Shown: one piece after another, positions 30,993 through 39,710 of the stretch | How positions within the stretch are numbered: the first letter of the stretch is position 1 | Layout of the letters: each line of letters opens with the position of its first letter | NCBI RefSeq assembly: GCF_047344985.1 | Contig: NZ_CP178861.1 | Location: forward strand, 3,162,001 to 3,226,000 | DNA: 64,000 nucleotides | Reading direction: 5' to 3' | DNA from: Bdellovibrio sp047344985 | Lineage (GTDB): Bacteria; Bdellovibrionota; Bdellovibrionia; Bdellovibrionales; Bdellovibrionaceae | Notes under the pieces: generated by a model | Database searches by the model: none | Told to the model about the DNA's origin: nothing | What the model saw: only the letters and a program-made list of their open reading frames with translations | Translations under genes and position numbers: made by a program

Positions 30993-31679
30993 ATGACTCA
31001 ATCTATGGAAGAAAAAGCGAAGAAGACTAAGATTATTGTTAAAGCACCAACTCAGGAACGTTCTCGTCAAACAGTCGCAACCATCTTAGATGCCTGTTCT
31101 CGTTTGCTGATTTCTGAAGGGTTCTATTCAATCACGACAGATAAAATTGCCAAAGAAGCCGGCGTGAGCATCGGTTCTCTTTATCAATTTTTCGGGAACA
31201 AAGAGTCTGTTGTTCAAGCTGTTGTTAAAAATATCATTGAAGAAGACAAGCGTTTGATCAGCGAAAAAATGCGCGCCATCTCTCCCCTTCCTCCGGAACA
31301 ACGCGTGAAAGGCATGATCGAACTTGCCGTGGAAACAATCCGCCGCAATTCAGAGCTTCGTGCCAAGCTAACGACGATCCAGTATTACGTAGCGGACGCT
31401 GCCTATATCTCTGAATCCATCCGCTTCTTCCAAGAAGTGGTTCGTTACAATCTTCCGCAAATCCCAGGTCGCGACATGGATAAGGTTTCTTATCTTGTTG
31501 TAAATGCGTTTATTGGACTTGTGAACACAATGTCGATCGATAAGCCGGAAGCCATCCACGATCAGGGCATCGTGAATGAAATCACTCAATTGTTCTTTAA
31601 ATATTTAGATATTGAAAATCCAGTAGCAACGGCCACCGTCGGAGCTTCTGCAACTCGCGCAAAGGGCGACTTTATCTAA
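30993..31679 (+). CDS. TetR/AcrR family transcriptional regulator
   Basis: A 228-residue regulator. The TetR helix-turn-helix is RSRQTVATILDACSRLL, then TTDKIAKEAGVSIGSLYQFF (about 30-70). The C-terminal domain is helical and of the AcrR/AefR type. No target gene is adjacent in an obvious divergent pair; the upstream gene is a secreted repeat protein and the downstream genes are convergent. A strong terminator follows. Confidence 0.93.
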   Translation: MTQSMEEKAKKTKIIVKAPTQERSRQTVATILDACSRLLISEGFYSITTDKIAKEAGVSIGSLYQFFGNKESVVQAVVKNIIEEDKRLISEKMRAISPLPPEQRVKGMIELAVETIRRNSELRAKLTTIQYYVADAAYISESIRFFQEVVRYNLPQIPGRDMDKVSYLVVNAFIGLVNTMSIDKPEAIHDQGIVNEITQLFFKYLDIENPVATATVGASATRAKGDFI

Positions 31680-31700
31680 ACCTTTACAATTTCGGGAATA

Positions 31701-31730
31701 AAAAAAGCCTCCGTTTGGAGGCTTTTTTTT
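31701..31730. terminator. Strong bidirectional terminator
   Basis: AAAAAAGCCTCC-GTTT-GGAGGCTTTTTTTT: a six-pair GC stem flanked by A and T runs between the TetR gene and the convergent transglycosylase gene. Confidence 0.93.
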
Positions 31731-31735
31731 GAGAG

Positions 31736-32926
31736 CTATCTTGGGCTCTTTTTGTTATCTTCCATCGCGACGGTTCTATTTTTTCTCGCGAGCGAAATGA
31801 GGGCGATATTGTATTTGTCTTTCGGAATCGCGATCACTGTCTGTGCAGGAATCGGCGTTCCTTTGCGGGCTTTTTGCGTTAAATGTGGGTTGTACATTTG
31901 CGCTTTTTCATCGTCGCCATCAAACCAGCTAACGATCTCTTTATATTTTACGGACACTGGCAATTTCAGGTCTTGAGAGTTGAAAGGCTTTGACCATACA
32001 ACAGAGCCGAAGTATTTGCCTGCGTTCTTTTCTACTTCAAGAGCGGCTAGGAAACTGGCGTAGAAGTTTCTAGAGGCAAAGCCGAAGCTCTTACGAGACT
32101 TCACATTTTGCACAAGTTCTCCCAATTCACGAGTTTCGTAGCTCTTTGTCATTTTCAAAACGCCTGTCGGTCCATGGTTGTAACCAGTGACCGCTAAAGG
32201 CCAAGAATCGAGCATATTGTAATTTTGGCGCAAAAGCTTTGCCGCCAATTTAGTCGCCTCTAGCGGGTGATTTCTTTTATCCACCACCGGAGAAATCATT
32301 CTGTATGGACGAGCCGTGTACGGCATGATTTGCCAAATACCGCTCGCGCCCACTTTGGACCTTGCCATGATGTTGAAAGAACTTTCCACAAACGCCAAAC
32401 GGGTCAATTCGATCGGCATATTGGCATCGCGGAAGATTTTTTCCATATCCTCTAAGTAACGGCCCGAATAAAAAATCGCGTCTTGCATGCGGTCTTTTTG
32501 ACCCAGTTGAAAACGCAAACGATCTTTTTCTTCTTTAGTGAGCTTTAAACCGATGATGTTTTTAACTTCATCGACTTTCTTTTGTTTTTCACGCTCAGTC
32601 GTTAGACCTGTGAGATCCACAACTTCATACACAGTCTCTACATTTTCGGCGTCATGGATGACACCTTGGTTTGTAGAATATTTGGTATAGATATCAATCC
32701 AGAATTGAACCTGTTTTTCCATTCCTTTAGGAATAGCAAACGCGTCTTCTTTGTAACCCAAAGCCGAATTCTGGTCTTTAAATACAGGCGCGCGCCATGG
32801 ACGACTTTCTTCAGGGCTGCGACCGAGAACTTGTGGAACGACTTGACCTGCAATATCGTTCTGCGCAAATGCCACTGGAGAAATCAAAAGACCCGCGTAT
32901 AAAATTGAGACAGTGATTTTCTTCAT
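31736..32926 (-). CDS. MltD-like lytic transglycosylase
   Basis: A 396-residue secreted protein with signal peptide MKKITVSILYAGLLISPVAFA. The SLT domain (about 155-300) has the catalytic Glu181 in AFVESSFN, then KVGASGIWQIMP, and YNHGPTGVLK. This is the MltD/family 1 type, which cleaves glycan strands to anhydro-muramyl products. LysM modules typical of MltD are not evident; the C-terminal 90 residues are a degenerate repeat-like region (NPHLTQKARKGTPIPAQTVI). It lies 31 bases after dacB on the same strand, so a peptidoglycan-remodelling unit is likely. Confidence 0.9.
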   Translation of the reverse strand: MKKITVSILYAGLLISPVAFAQNDIAGQVVPQVLGRSPEESRPWRAPVFKDQNSALGYKEDAFAIPKGMEKQVQFWIDIYTKYSTNQGVIHDAENVETVYEVVDLTGLTTEREKQKKVDEVKNIIGLKLTKEEKDRLRFQLGQKDRMQDAIFYSGRYLEDMEKIFRDANMPIELTRLAFVESSFNIMARSKVGASGIWQIMPYTARPYRMISPVVDKRNHPLEATKLAAKLLRQNYNMLDSWPLAVTGYNHGPTGVLKMTKSYETRELGELVQNVKSRKSFGFASRNFYASFLAALEVEKNAGKYFGSVVWSKPFNSQDLKLPVSVKYKEIVSWFDGDDEKAQMYNPHLTQKARKGTPIPAQTVIAIPKDKYNIALISLARKNRTVAMEDNKKSPR

Positions 32927-32957
32927 CTAACGTTCACCTTCCAGTCACTTCATCGGC

Positions 32958-34388
32958 TTATTTTACTAGATAGATAAGCAAATTATCAAAAAACGAACGA
33001 ATCTTCGCCTCATCTGTAGACCCGTTATAGATAAATGAAAATGTGATCACATTCCCATCTTCAATACCTGCGTATCCCGCCAGAGAAACGACATTCGTCA
33101 AGAATCCCGTTTTAGCACGAACCCAACGTTCTGCCTTGGAATTCTTCATACGCTTTTTGAGCGTGCCATCAATACCAGCGATGGGCAAGGATGTGAGGAA
33201 CTCCGGCTGGACTTGAAAATCATTGCGCAAATGCTGCAACACTTTCCACATTGCAAACGACGACATTTTATTTTCGCGCGTCAAACCTGATGGTGACTCC
33301 AAGCGGTATTGATCCGCAGGAACACCCAGACTTTGCATGTGCTCATTGATAACTTGCATTCCATCAGCAAGACTTGCACCCTTTGTTTTTTTCACTGCGC
33401 CTAAATTCTTTGTCAGCATTTCAGCCACGTAGTTGTTGGAAAACTTATTCATGTCCGCGACAACTTGTTCAATGGCTTTACTTTCAGACTCTGCAAGAAC
33501 GTCGGCCTTCTCTGGTGTGACACCGTTCTTGATTGAACCGGTAAGTTGAACTCCCCTTTGCGCTAAAAAAGATTTCAGATTGTAACCTGCCCAAAGGTCG
33601 GGCTGCGTGATGTTCTTAAAGATCACGACTTCCTTTAGGCCCTGTCCGATGGAACCGCCGACGTGAATCACGTCCCCTTCAAACTTTTTATCGTCCTGAC
33701 GATCCGCCAAAAGTTTATTGTCTGATCCCGCCACTGTTTTAGCTTTATTCACCAAACGGATGTAGTCGTTTTGGGGATCAATGAAAACATCCGCACCGTT
33801 GCCTTTTCCGTTCGAGCGCACAAAAATATTCACCGAGTTCCAGTTAAAACTCATTGCTCCCGTAGGTGCATCATACGCACGATCGACACGTTCTTTTTGG
33901 CGGCTCACATCATAGCGAACTTTGTCGAACAAAGAATCATCGACGATGATATCGCCCTCAATGCGCGTGATACCGTTGCGCGTGAAAGCATTCACCAAAT
34001 ACCACATGTTTTCAGAGACAAAGGAAGGATCTCCGCCGCCTTTCAGATACAGATTTCCTTTTAGAACACCGTTTTTCGATTCAGCGCTTGCCAGCAATTG
34101 TGTCTTAAATTTATGACCCGGAGGAAAATGCGCCAACGCCGCAGAAGCTGTCGCGACTTTTGAAATGGAAGCTGGGATCATCGTTTTTTTGCTGTTTATA
34201 TCCAGAAGAACTTTCATATCCTGGCCTTCACCCACCGTCGCATACATACCAAGATCTGAAAGCTGCACACCGAATTTTTTAGCCAACGATTGAAACTCTT
34301 TTTCCACATCCGCAAACTTGTTTGCTTCAACGGGTTGAGCGTGAACCGAAAACGAGAACAACAAGACGGCGGCAATAATAAATTTCAC
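32958..34388 (-). CDS. dacB: PBP4-type D-alanyl-D-alanine carboxypeptidase/endopeptidase
   Basis: A 476-residue peptidase family S13 protein with a signal peptide (MKFIIAAVLLFSFSVHA). The active-site motifs are SxxK at Ser74-Lys77 (ASISKVATA), SNN in FSNNYVAEML, and KTG in VRAKTGFLTN near the end. The large insertion between SxxK and SNN, typical of PBP4, is present. It cleaves peptide crosslinks. Bdellovibrio exports PBP4-type enzymes into prey to round the prey cell, so this is a candidate predatory DD-endopeptidase. It is followed by a lytic transglycosylase gene and is divergent from lspA. Confidence 0.95.
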   Translation of the reverse strand: MKFIIAAVLLFSFSVHAQPVEANKFADVEKEFQSLAKKFGVQLSDLGMYATVGEGQDMKVLLDINSKKTMIPASISKVATASAALAHFPPGHKFKTQLLASAESKNGVLKGNLYLKGGGDPSFVSENMWYLVNAFTRNGITRIEGDIIVDDSLFDKVRYDVSRQKERVDRAYDAPTGAMSFNWNSVNIFVRSNGKGNGADVFIDPQNDYIRLVNKAKTVAGSDNKLLADRQDDKKFEGDVIHVGGSIGQGLKEVVIFKNITQPDLWAGYNLKSFLAQRGVQLTGSIKNGVTPEKADVLAESESKAIEQVVADMNKFSNNYVAEMLTKNLGAVKKTKGASLADGMQVINEHMQSLGVPADQYRLESPSGLTRENKMSSFAMWKVLQHLRNDFQVQPEFLTSLPIAGIDGTLKKRMKNSKAERWVRAKTGFLTNVVSLAGYAGIEDGNVITFSFIYNGSTDEAKIRSFFDNLLIYLVK

Positions 34389-34493
34389 GATACTGTTCCT
34401 CTGTGTGTTAGGACTAAGTCCAGGAGTCTAGCCCATGTTAATTGTTATAGTTTTTCTTCGCAAGAACCAGAGTGAATTGTTAGACTGAAGTTC

Positions 34494-35426
34494 ATGAAAA
34501 AACGTGAATGGCTCATCGTGATTCTTCCTCTTCTGGCGACGTGGTCTTTGGACCGCATCACTAAACTCTGGGCGACAGGAATCACTCAGTTGCAATCTTT
34601 CGGTCCTGTCCACTTCGTTCTCCACCATAACCATGGTGCGATGCTGGGTCTCTTTTCAGATCTTCCCTCCGTTTTGCGTGTTGTATCTTTGTCGACAGGT
34701 GGAGCTTTCCTTCTTTGCACGTATGCTTTGATTCAATATCTTCTACCGATCAAATCGCTGACCTTACGAACAGGTTTGTCGATTTTAATTGGTGGCATTA
34801 TTGGTAACGTCACCGATCGTATCGTTTGGGGTTATGTTGTCGACTTCATCGTCGTCGGAACTCCGTCCCTTTCTAGCCCCGCCTTTAACATCGCCGATGC
34901 TTTGCAATGGGTTGGTTATGCTTTGATCGTTTATGCGATCATTCGCGAAGGTGAACTTCTTTGGCCGGAAAACAACGTGCGCAAACAGTACTGGGTCAAT
35001 ATGCCGTTTCAGTTGAAGTATTGTTTTATCCTTATGGCCGTGGGACTAAGCCTGACTCTGATCTGTTTGGTATTTTCTTACACTTACATGCGAGTGACGA
35101 TTCAAGAACTTGTGGGCAATAATGCCTTCTTAGTAAATAAGTTCTTGGTGCCCTTCGTGATTACGTTTGTAATTATTTGTATCGCCTTCTGCGCGATCTT
35201 ATTTGCGGTGGGACGATTGATTTCTCACCGAATCGCGGGACCTCTTTATGCTTTTGAACGTTTTTTAAAAATGTCGTTAGATGGAACATCAACGCCGCTA
35301 AAACTTCGCGCGGGAGATGAATTTAAACATCTGGAAGAATTAGCTGAACAAGTCAACGAGCGCCTGAATCAGATAAAGAAAGAGCGCACGGTTCAAGTGA
35401 TCGAATATTCAGAAGAAGAAAATTAA
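34494..35426 (+). CDS. lspA: LspA (signal peptidase II) fused to a membrane HAMP-like module
   Basis: A 310-residue protein. Residues 1-165 are a full lipoprotein signal peptidase: SLDRITKLWA, LHHNHGAMLGLFSD, GNVTDRIVWGYVVDFI with the first catalytic Asp, and FNIADALQWVG with the second. Residues 165-310 add two long membrane helices (about 178-200 and 218-242) and a cytoplasmic segment RLISHRIAGPLYAFERFLK with LRAGDEFKHLEEL, which has the HAMP-linker pattern of receptors, ending in a short charged tail. No output domain follows. LspA alone is usually 150-170 residues. The fusion is continuous with no stop or frame change. Confidence 0.88.
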   Translation: MKKREWLIVILPLLATWSLDRITKLWATGITQLQSFGPVHFVLHHNHGAMLGLFSDLPSVLRVVSLSTGGAFLLCTYALIQYLLPIKSLTLRTGLSILIGGIIGNVTDRIVWGYVVDFIVVGTPSLSSPAFNIADALQWVGYALIVYAIIREGELLWPENNVRKQYWVNMPFQLKYCFILMAVGLSLTLICLVFSYTYMRVTIQELVGNNAFLVNKFLVPFVITFVIICIAFCAILFAVGRLISHRIAGPLYAFERFLKMSLDGTSTPLKLRAGDEFKHLEELAEQVNERLNQIKKERTVQVIEYSEEEN

Positions 35427-35468
35427 AAAAAGTGTGAGATCATTGGATCACCTGTTGTCCCTAAAACG

Positions 35469-35499
35469 AGATGTTGCTTTAATTTTTTTGGCAACATCT
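35469..35499. repeat. Long inverted repeat AGATGTTGC-N13-GCAACATCT
   Basis: Perfect nine-base arms with a 13-base spacer in the 187-base gap between lspA and the next gene. The core GATGTTGC-N13-GCAACA recurs at 38795-38821. It may be a terminator for lspA with T's in the loop, or an operator; the shared spacing favours an operator. Confidence 0.5.
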
Positions 35500-35613
35500 G
35501 CGACACATTTTGTGCTTTCGCGAATGATAATTCGACATCAATTTACATCCTCATTCCTTTGAAAAGTGGGCACGATTTTCGCTTAAGTATCTTCACAACT
35601 AAGGAGAACACTT

Positions 35614-35979
35614 ATGAAAAAAATTATCGTACTCATGACACTATTGGCATCTTCATATTCATATGCTGGGGAAGCTTGCAGCGCTTACTACGCTGCGGGA
35701 TTAGGGCACGTATTCAAAGGCGAAGCTCAGCAACTAGGCGAAGTCATAAAACTTACTGAGGGCCAATCCACTGGCGATGAGCTCTATACAATGACTATAA
35801 TAAACGGGGCACCCGAGCTGAAAGAAACTCGCTCTGGCTCAGCAGTAAGATTGTCGTCGAGTGAGATGGGTACCGCAAAAATTTACACAACTGGTTCATT
35901 GAAAAAGTATCCCTCGGGCGTAGCAGACAAAGAACATAGATTTGTGATCATTATCTGCGCGGATGATTCGGCATTCTAA
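35614..35979 (+). CDS. Small secreted protein, unknown function
   Basis: A 121-residue protein with signal peptide MKKIIVLMTLLASSYSYAG. The mature part has two cysteines (ACSAYY near the start, IICADD near the end), a likely disulfide, and mixed beta structure. No family is recognised. AAGGAG precedes the ATG. A GATGTTGC inverted repeat lies about 120 bases upstream, shared with the control region at 38.8 kb. Confidence 0.7.
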   Translation: MKKIIVLMTLLASSYSYAGEACSAYYAAGLGHVFKGEAQQLGEVIKLTEGQSTGDELYTMTIINGAPELKETRSGSAVRLSSSEMGTAKIYTTGSLKKYPSGVADKEHRFVIIICADDSAF

Positions 35980-36002
35980 GACCTCGGCCTCTATTTATGT
36001 TT

Positions 36003-38675
36003 CTATTTACTTGTTCCAAGGGCGACTGCGGGAAGAGCGTCGCCCATTTCGCCCGCGCCATCGCCTACATTATTAACATGCCCTTGACCTAATTGACCAA
36101 AGGTATTACTTCCCCAACATTTCATTGTGGAGTTATCCAAAACGGCACACGTTTGGTAAGCGTATGCGGATATTTGTACGATAGTTCGACCGGTCCCTAA
36201 ATTGATCGCAGCAAGCGAATCTCCCATTTCTCCCACGCCGTCTCCGATAGAATTTGTGTTTCCCTGGCCTAGGTTGCCGTACAAGTTTCTTCCCCAGCAC
36301 TTGACCGTACCATTATCAAGAAGGGCACAAGTGTGCTCAGCGCCTGCAGAAATTTGTTTCGCTTTTCGACCTACTCCTAAATCAATTGCAGGCAAGGAGT
36401 CACCCATTTCCCCAGCCTCATCTCCCAAAACATTAGTATTTCCTTGTCCTAACTGCCCATACGTATTACTGCCCCAGCACTTCACCGTCGAATCATCGAG
36501 CAGAGCACAGGTATGATAATAACCTGCAGCAACTTGTAACGCCGTTCGGCCCGTTCCCAAATTAACTGCAGGAAGGGAGTCCCCCATTTCGCCAGCACCG
36601 TCTCCCAAAACACTGGTATTTCCCTGTCCCAATTGTCCGGACGCATTGTTGCCCCAGCACTTTATTGTCGAATTATCGAGAAGAGCACAAGTATGCTGAG
36701 AACCCAACGAAATTTGCACAACCGTTCGTCCGGCTCCCAAACTCACTGCAGGAAGAGAATCACCCATTTCACCAGCGTTATCCCCCAAGGTTGTCGTGTT
36801 ACCTTGGCCTAAAACACCATAACTACCAAGTCCCCAACATTTTACCGAAGAGTTATCTAAGATCGCACAAGTGTGATAACTCCCTGTTGCGATCTGCACA
36901 GCCGTTCTTCCCGTTCCTAAACTGATCGCCGACAAAGAGTCTCCCATTTCACCGGCACCATCTCCTAAGCTATTTGCATGCCCTTGACCTAACTTACCAT
37001 AACTATTGTTGCCCCAACACTTGACTGTAGAGTTATCCAGAAGCGCGCACGCATATGCCACTCCGCTTGAAATTTGCAGAACCTTTCGTCCTGTTCCCAA
37101 ATCAATCGAGGGAAGTGAATCTCCCATTTCACCGACACTATCTCCGAGACCAGTCATGTTACCCAGACCTAGTTGCCCCTGACTGTTTTGCCCCCAGCAC
37201 TTCACCGAGGAGTTATCGAGAAGAGCACAAGCAAAGTAATCTCCTACGGCAATCTGCTTGAAACGTTTTGTGCGAATCAGAGGTTGATCCAAAATCTTTG
37301 CTAAACGCGAAGATGAAGTTCCTAATTTGATCGCAGTAAGCGCATCTCCCATTTCTCCTGGGCCATCACCTAGATAATTCATATTGCTCTGCCCCAGTTG
37401 CCCCCAACCGTTGAAGCCCCAACACTTCACCGTCGAATTATCTAATAAGGCACAAGTGTGATTGATACCGGCTGAAACTTGCAGCGCCGTTCGTCCGGTT
37501 CCTAAATCAACAACTGACAAAGCGTCTCCCATTTCTCCGGCGCCATCGCCTAAAGTATTTGTATGACCTAGTCCTAATCGACCATTGCCATTGTAACCCC
37601 AACACTTCACGGTCGAGTTATCTAACAAAGCACAAGTGTGATTGCCGCCGACAGAAATCTGCATCGCTTTGCGATTGGTTCCTAAATCAGCCGCTGGCAA
37701 AGCGTCACCCATTTCTCCCGCGCCATCTCCCATGACAGTCACGTTACCTATTCCTAAATTACCATTGGAATTATTTCCCCAGCACTTTACGGAAAAGTTA
37801 TCAAGAATGGCGCATGTATGATTGTTTCCCGCAGCAACTTGCAGAGCTGTGCGACCTGTTCCCAAATTGATGGCTGGTAAAGCATCACCCATACTTCCAG
37901 CACTGGCCCCTATTGAACCCGTACTGCCCTGACCTAATTGACCATTGTTATTGTAGCCCCAACATTTCACTGTAGAGTTGTCCAGAATGGCACAAGTGTG
38001 ATCACTGCCCGTAGCAATTTGCAAAGCTGTTCGACCCGTTCCTAAATTGACTGCCGGTAAGGCATCACCCATTTCCCCTGCACCATCTCCTATATTGTTC
38101 GCGTGCCCTTGACCTAAATGTCCCATTGAATTTAATCCCCAACACTTCACAGTGTAATTATCCAAAAGAGCACAAGTGTGATTATTTCCCGCGGCAATCT
38201 GTCGAGCCGTGCGACCTGTTCCCAAGTCAACCGCTGGCAATGAGTCCCCCATTTGCCCAGGCGCCTCTCCGATATTGTTTGTATGCCCTTGCCCTAACTG
38301 ACCACGTAAATTATATCCCCAGCATTTTACAGTCGAATTATCCAAAAGAGCGCAGGTATGACTTCCTCCTGCAACAATCTGCACAGCAGTACGATTAGTT
38401 CCTAAATTGACTGACGGCAAGGAATCACCCATTTCTCCGGTTCCGTCTCCTAAGTTAGCTGTACTGCCGGTTCCTAGTTGCCCGGTTGCATTACCGCCCC
38501 AACACTTCACAGCCGAATTATCTAAAAGAACACATGTGTGATTTTGCCCACCCACTACTTGTTTCACCTTCATCGAATTCTTCTGCGACCACACCGCTGT
38601 CGGCAACATTCCTCCGGCAAAACCAGAACTCATCATTCCGAAAAATATAAAAAGAGAAAAAATAAAACTATTCAT
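36003..38675 (-). CDS. Secreted protein with 14 RCC1-type repeats (two seven-blade propellers)
   Basis: An 890-residue secreted protein with signal peptide MNSFIFSLFIFFGMMSSGFAG. It contains 14 repeats of about 60 residues with the pattern HTCALLDNSTVKCWG-x-N-x2-G-x-LG, then GDGAGEMGD and LGTGRTALQ. After repeat 7 there is a break and a short linker (RLAKILDQPLIRTKRFKQIAVG region near residue 440), then seven more repeats. RCC1 repeats form seven-bladed propellers, so two tandem propellers are expected. Each repeat has a paired HTC...KCWG cysteine, likely an intra-blade disulfide, fitting an extracellular protein. Family members mediate protein binding; the partner is unknown. Confidence 0.9.
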   Translation of the reverse strand: MNSFIFSLFIFFGMMSSGFAGGMLPTAVWSQKNSMKVKQVVGGQNHTCVLLDNSAVKCWGGNATGQLGTGSTANLGDGTGEMGDSLPSVNLGTNRTAVQIVAGGSHTCALLDNSTVKCWGYNLRGQLGQGHTNNIGEAPGQMGDSLPAVDLGTGRTARQIAAGNNHTCALLDNYTVKCWGLNSMGHLGQGHANNIGDGAGEMGDALPAVNLGTGRTALQIATGSDHTCAILDNSTVKCWGYNNNGQLGQGSTGSIGASAGSMGDALPAINLGTGRTALQVAAGNNHTCAILDNFSVKCWGNNSNGNLGIGNVTVMGDGAGEMGDALPAADLGTNRKAMQISVGGNHTCALLDNSTVKCWGYNGNGRLGLGHTNTLGDGAGEMGDALSVVDLGTGRTALQVSAGINHTCALLDNSTVKCWGFNGWGQLGQSNMNYLGDGPGEMGDALTAIKLGTSSSRLAKILDQPLIRTKRFKQIAVGDYFACALLDNSSVKCWGQNSQGQLGLGNMTGLGDSVGEMGDSLPSIDLGTGRKVLQISSGVAYACALLDNSTVKCWGNNSYGKLGQGHANSLGDGAGEMGDSLSAISLGTGRTAVQIATGSYHTCAILDNSSVKCWGLGSYGVLGQGNTTTLGDNAGEMGDSLPAVSLGAGRTVVQISLGSQHTCALLDNSTIKCWGNNASGQLGQGNTSVLGDGAGEMGDSLPAVNLGTGRTALQVAAGYYHTCALLDDSTVKCWGSNTYGQLGQGNTNVLGDEAGEMGDSLPAIDLGVGRKAKQISAGAEHTCALLDNGTVKCWGRNLYGNLGQGNTNSIGDGVGEMGDSLAAINLGTGRTIVQISAYAYQTCAVLDNSTMKCWGSNTFGQLGQGHVNNVGDGAGEMGDALPAVALGTSK

Positions 38676-38753
38676 CTTACATCTCCGTGATACCAGCCAC
38701 TCTTTTTGTATCGGGAGCTTCCATTTTTCGCTGGATATTTAGATACTATTTTG

Positions 38754-38836
38754 TGCTGCAATCGACTGACAGTTGCAGCAACTCCGACATATTCGATGTT
38801 GCCAATGATAATTCAGCAACACTAATTGCAGTAACT
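38754..38836. promoter_or_regulatory. Interleaved GTTGC/GCAAC inverted repeats in the divergent promoter region
   Basis: In the 254-base gap between the RCC1 gene and the TIGR02147 regulator, four symmetrical elements overlap: TGCTGCAA...TTGCAGCA (38754-38780), AGTTGC-A-GCAACT (38771-38783), TGTTGC-N13-GCAACA (38797-38821), and a degenerate AATTGCAGTAACT (38824-38836). Repeated half-sites of one sequence suggest a multi-site operator. The rest of the gap is AT-rich with no reading frame. Confidence 0.6.
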
Positions 38837-38929
38837 GGTGAATAAAAGAACCTACGCATATTGTAACAAATTGAATGCTAAACCCAGTCTCTTATACGTT
38901 CTTTATTAGTAAAAAAATGGAACGGTCAT

Positions 38930-39700
38930 TTGAAAAAAATTACGACTTCTCTTACTGACAAATTTTATACTTCGAAACTCCTGGAAGAGTTTCATCGGAA
39001 GAAGCGAAAAAATCCACGCTACTCCTTGAGATCCTATGCCAATTTTTTGGGTCTTAATTCCGGCACGCTGTCTTCCATACTACAAGGAAAACGACCTTTG
39101 CCTCAGAAAGATATCGAAACCGTGGTACATAAATTGAAACTCACTGCGAATGAAAAACGACTTTTCATTGAAAGCATTCATAAAAACTCCGCTATCACGC
39201 CTAAAGAATCTTTCTGTCTTAACTCCGACCACCTTCAGATCATTTTTAATGAGTGGGAATACTTTGTTATTTTAGCCGTATTTAAACTTGATGACTTTGA
39301 AAGTTCCCCGAAATGGATTCATCGAAAAACAAAAATACCCGTCGACCGGATTCAAACATGCCTCAATGTTCTTTTGTCCTCAGGTCTCATCAAGCGAAAT
39401 GAAACCGGAGAGCTTGTGCGCAGTCAAAAAGCTCTCCATACCACGCACGGAATACCTTCGGAAGCTATTCGTCACGCCCATAAAAACAATCTTCGCATGT
39501 CTCTAGAAAAACTTGAGCAGACACCTATTGAAGAAAGAGATTTTAACTTCTTCACTGTGGCTTTAGATAAGACTCGCTATAACAAATTAAAAAAGATTAT
39601 TCTCAAATTCCGAGATGAATTATCCCGACTGGATGATCTTTCAAAAAAACACCGCGTTTATAGGGTCGGCGTTCAGCTTTTCCCCCTATCTTATGATTAA
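38930..39700 (+). CDS. TIGR02147 family transcriptional regulator
   Basis: A 256-residue protein, paralogue of the one at 8714. N-terminal helix-turn-helix: YSLRSYANFLGLNSGTLSSI and LQGKRPLPQKD. Second DNA-binding-like segment: SPKWIHRKTKIPVDRIQTCL. C-terminus: RVGVQLFPLSYD, the family's typical end. The start is a TTG at 38930; the ATG just upstream at 38917 is out of frame and closes after 13 codons. The gene for a secreted protein follows by ten bases, and the upstream gap holds repeated palindromes that may be its operators. Confidence 0.85.
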   Translation: MKKITTSLTDKFYTSKLLEEFHRKKRKNPRYSLRSYANFLGLNSGTLSSILQGKRPLPQKDIETVVHKLKLTANEKRLFIESIHKNSAITPKESFCLNSDHLQIIFNEWEYFVILAVFKLDDFESSPKWIHRKTKIPVDRIQTCLNVLLSSGLIKRNETGELVRSQKALHTTHGIPSEAIRHAHKNNLRMSLEKLEQTPIEERDFNFFTVALDKTRYNKLKKIILKFRDELSRLDDLSKKHRVYRVGVQLFPLSYD

Positions 39701-39710
39701 GAGGACACCT

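Noticed and set aside
36202..38398. Several plus-strand reading frames of 60-100 codons inside the RCC1 gene
   Set aside because: They are antisense shadows of a repetitive coding region, without ribosome-binding sites or recognisable protein features.
36003..38675. Periodic repeats of about 190 bases that could suggest a CRISPR or satellite array
   Set aside because: The period matches the protein repeat, the frame is open throughout, and the units differ mostly at synonymous sites. It is a coding repeat.
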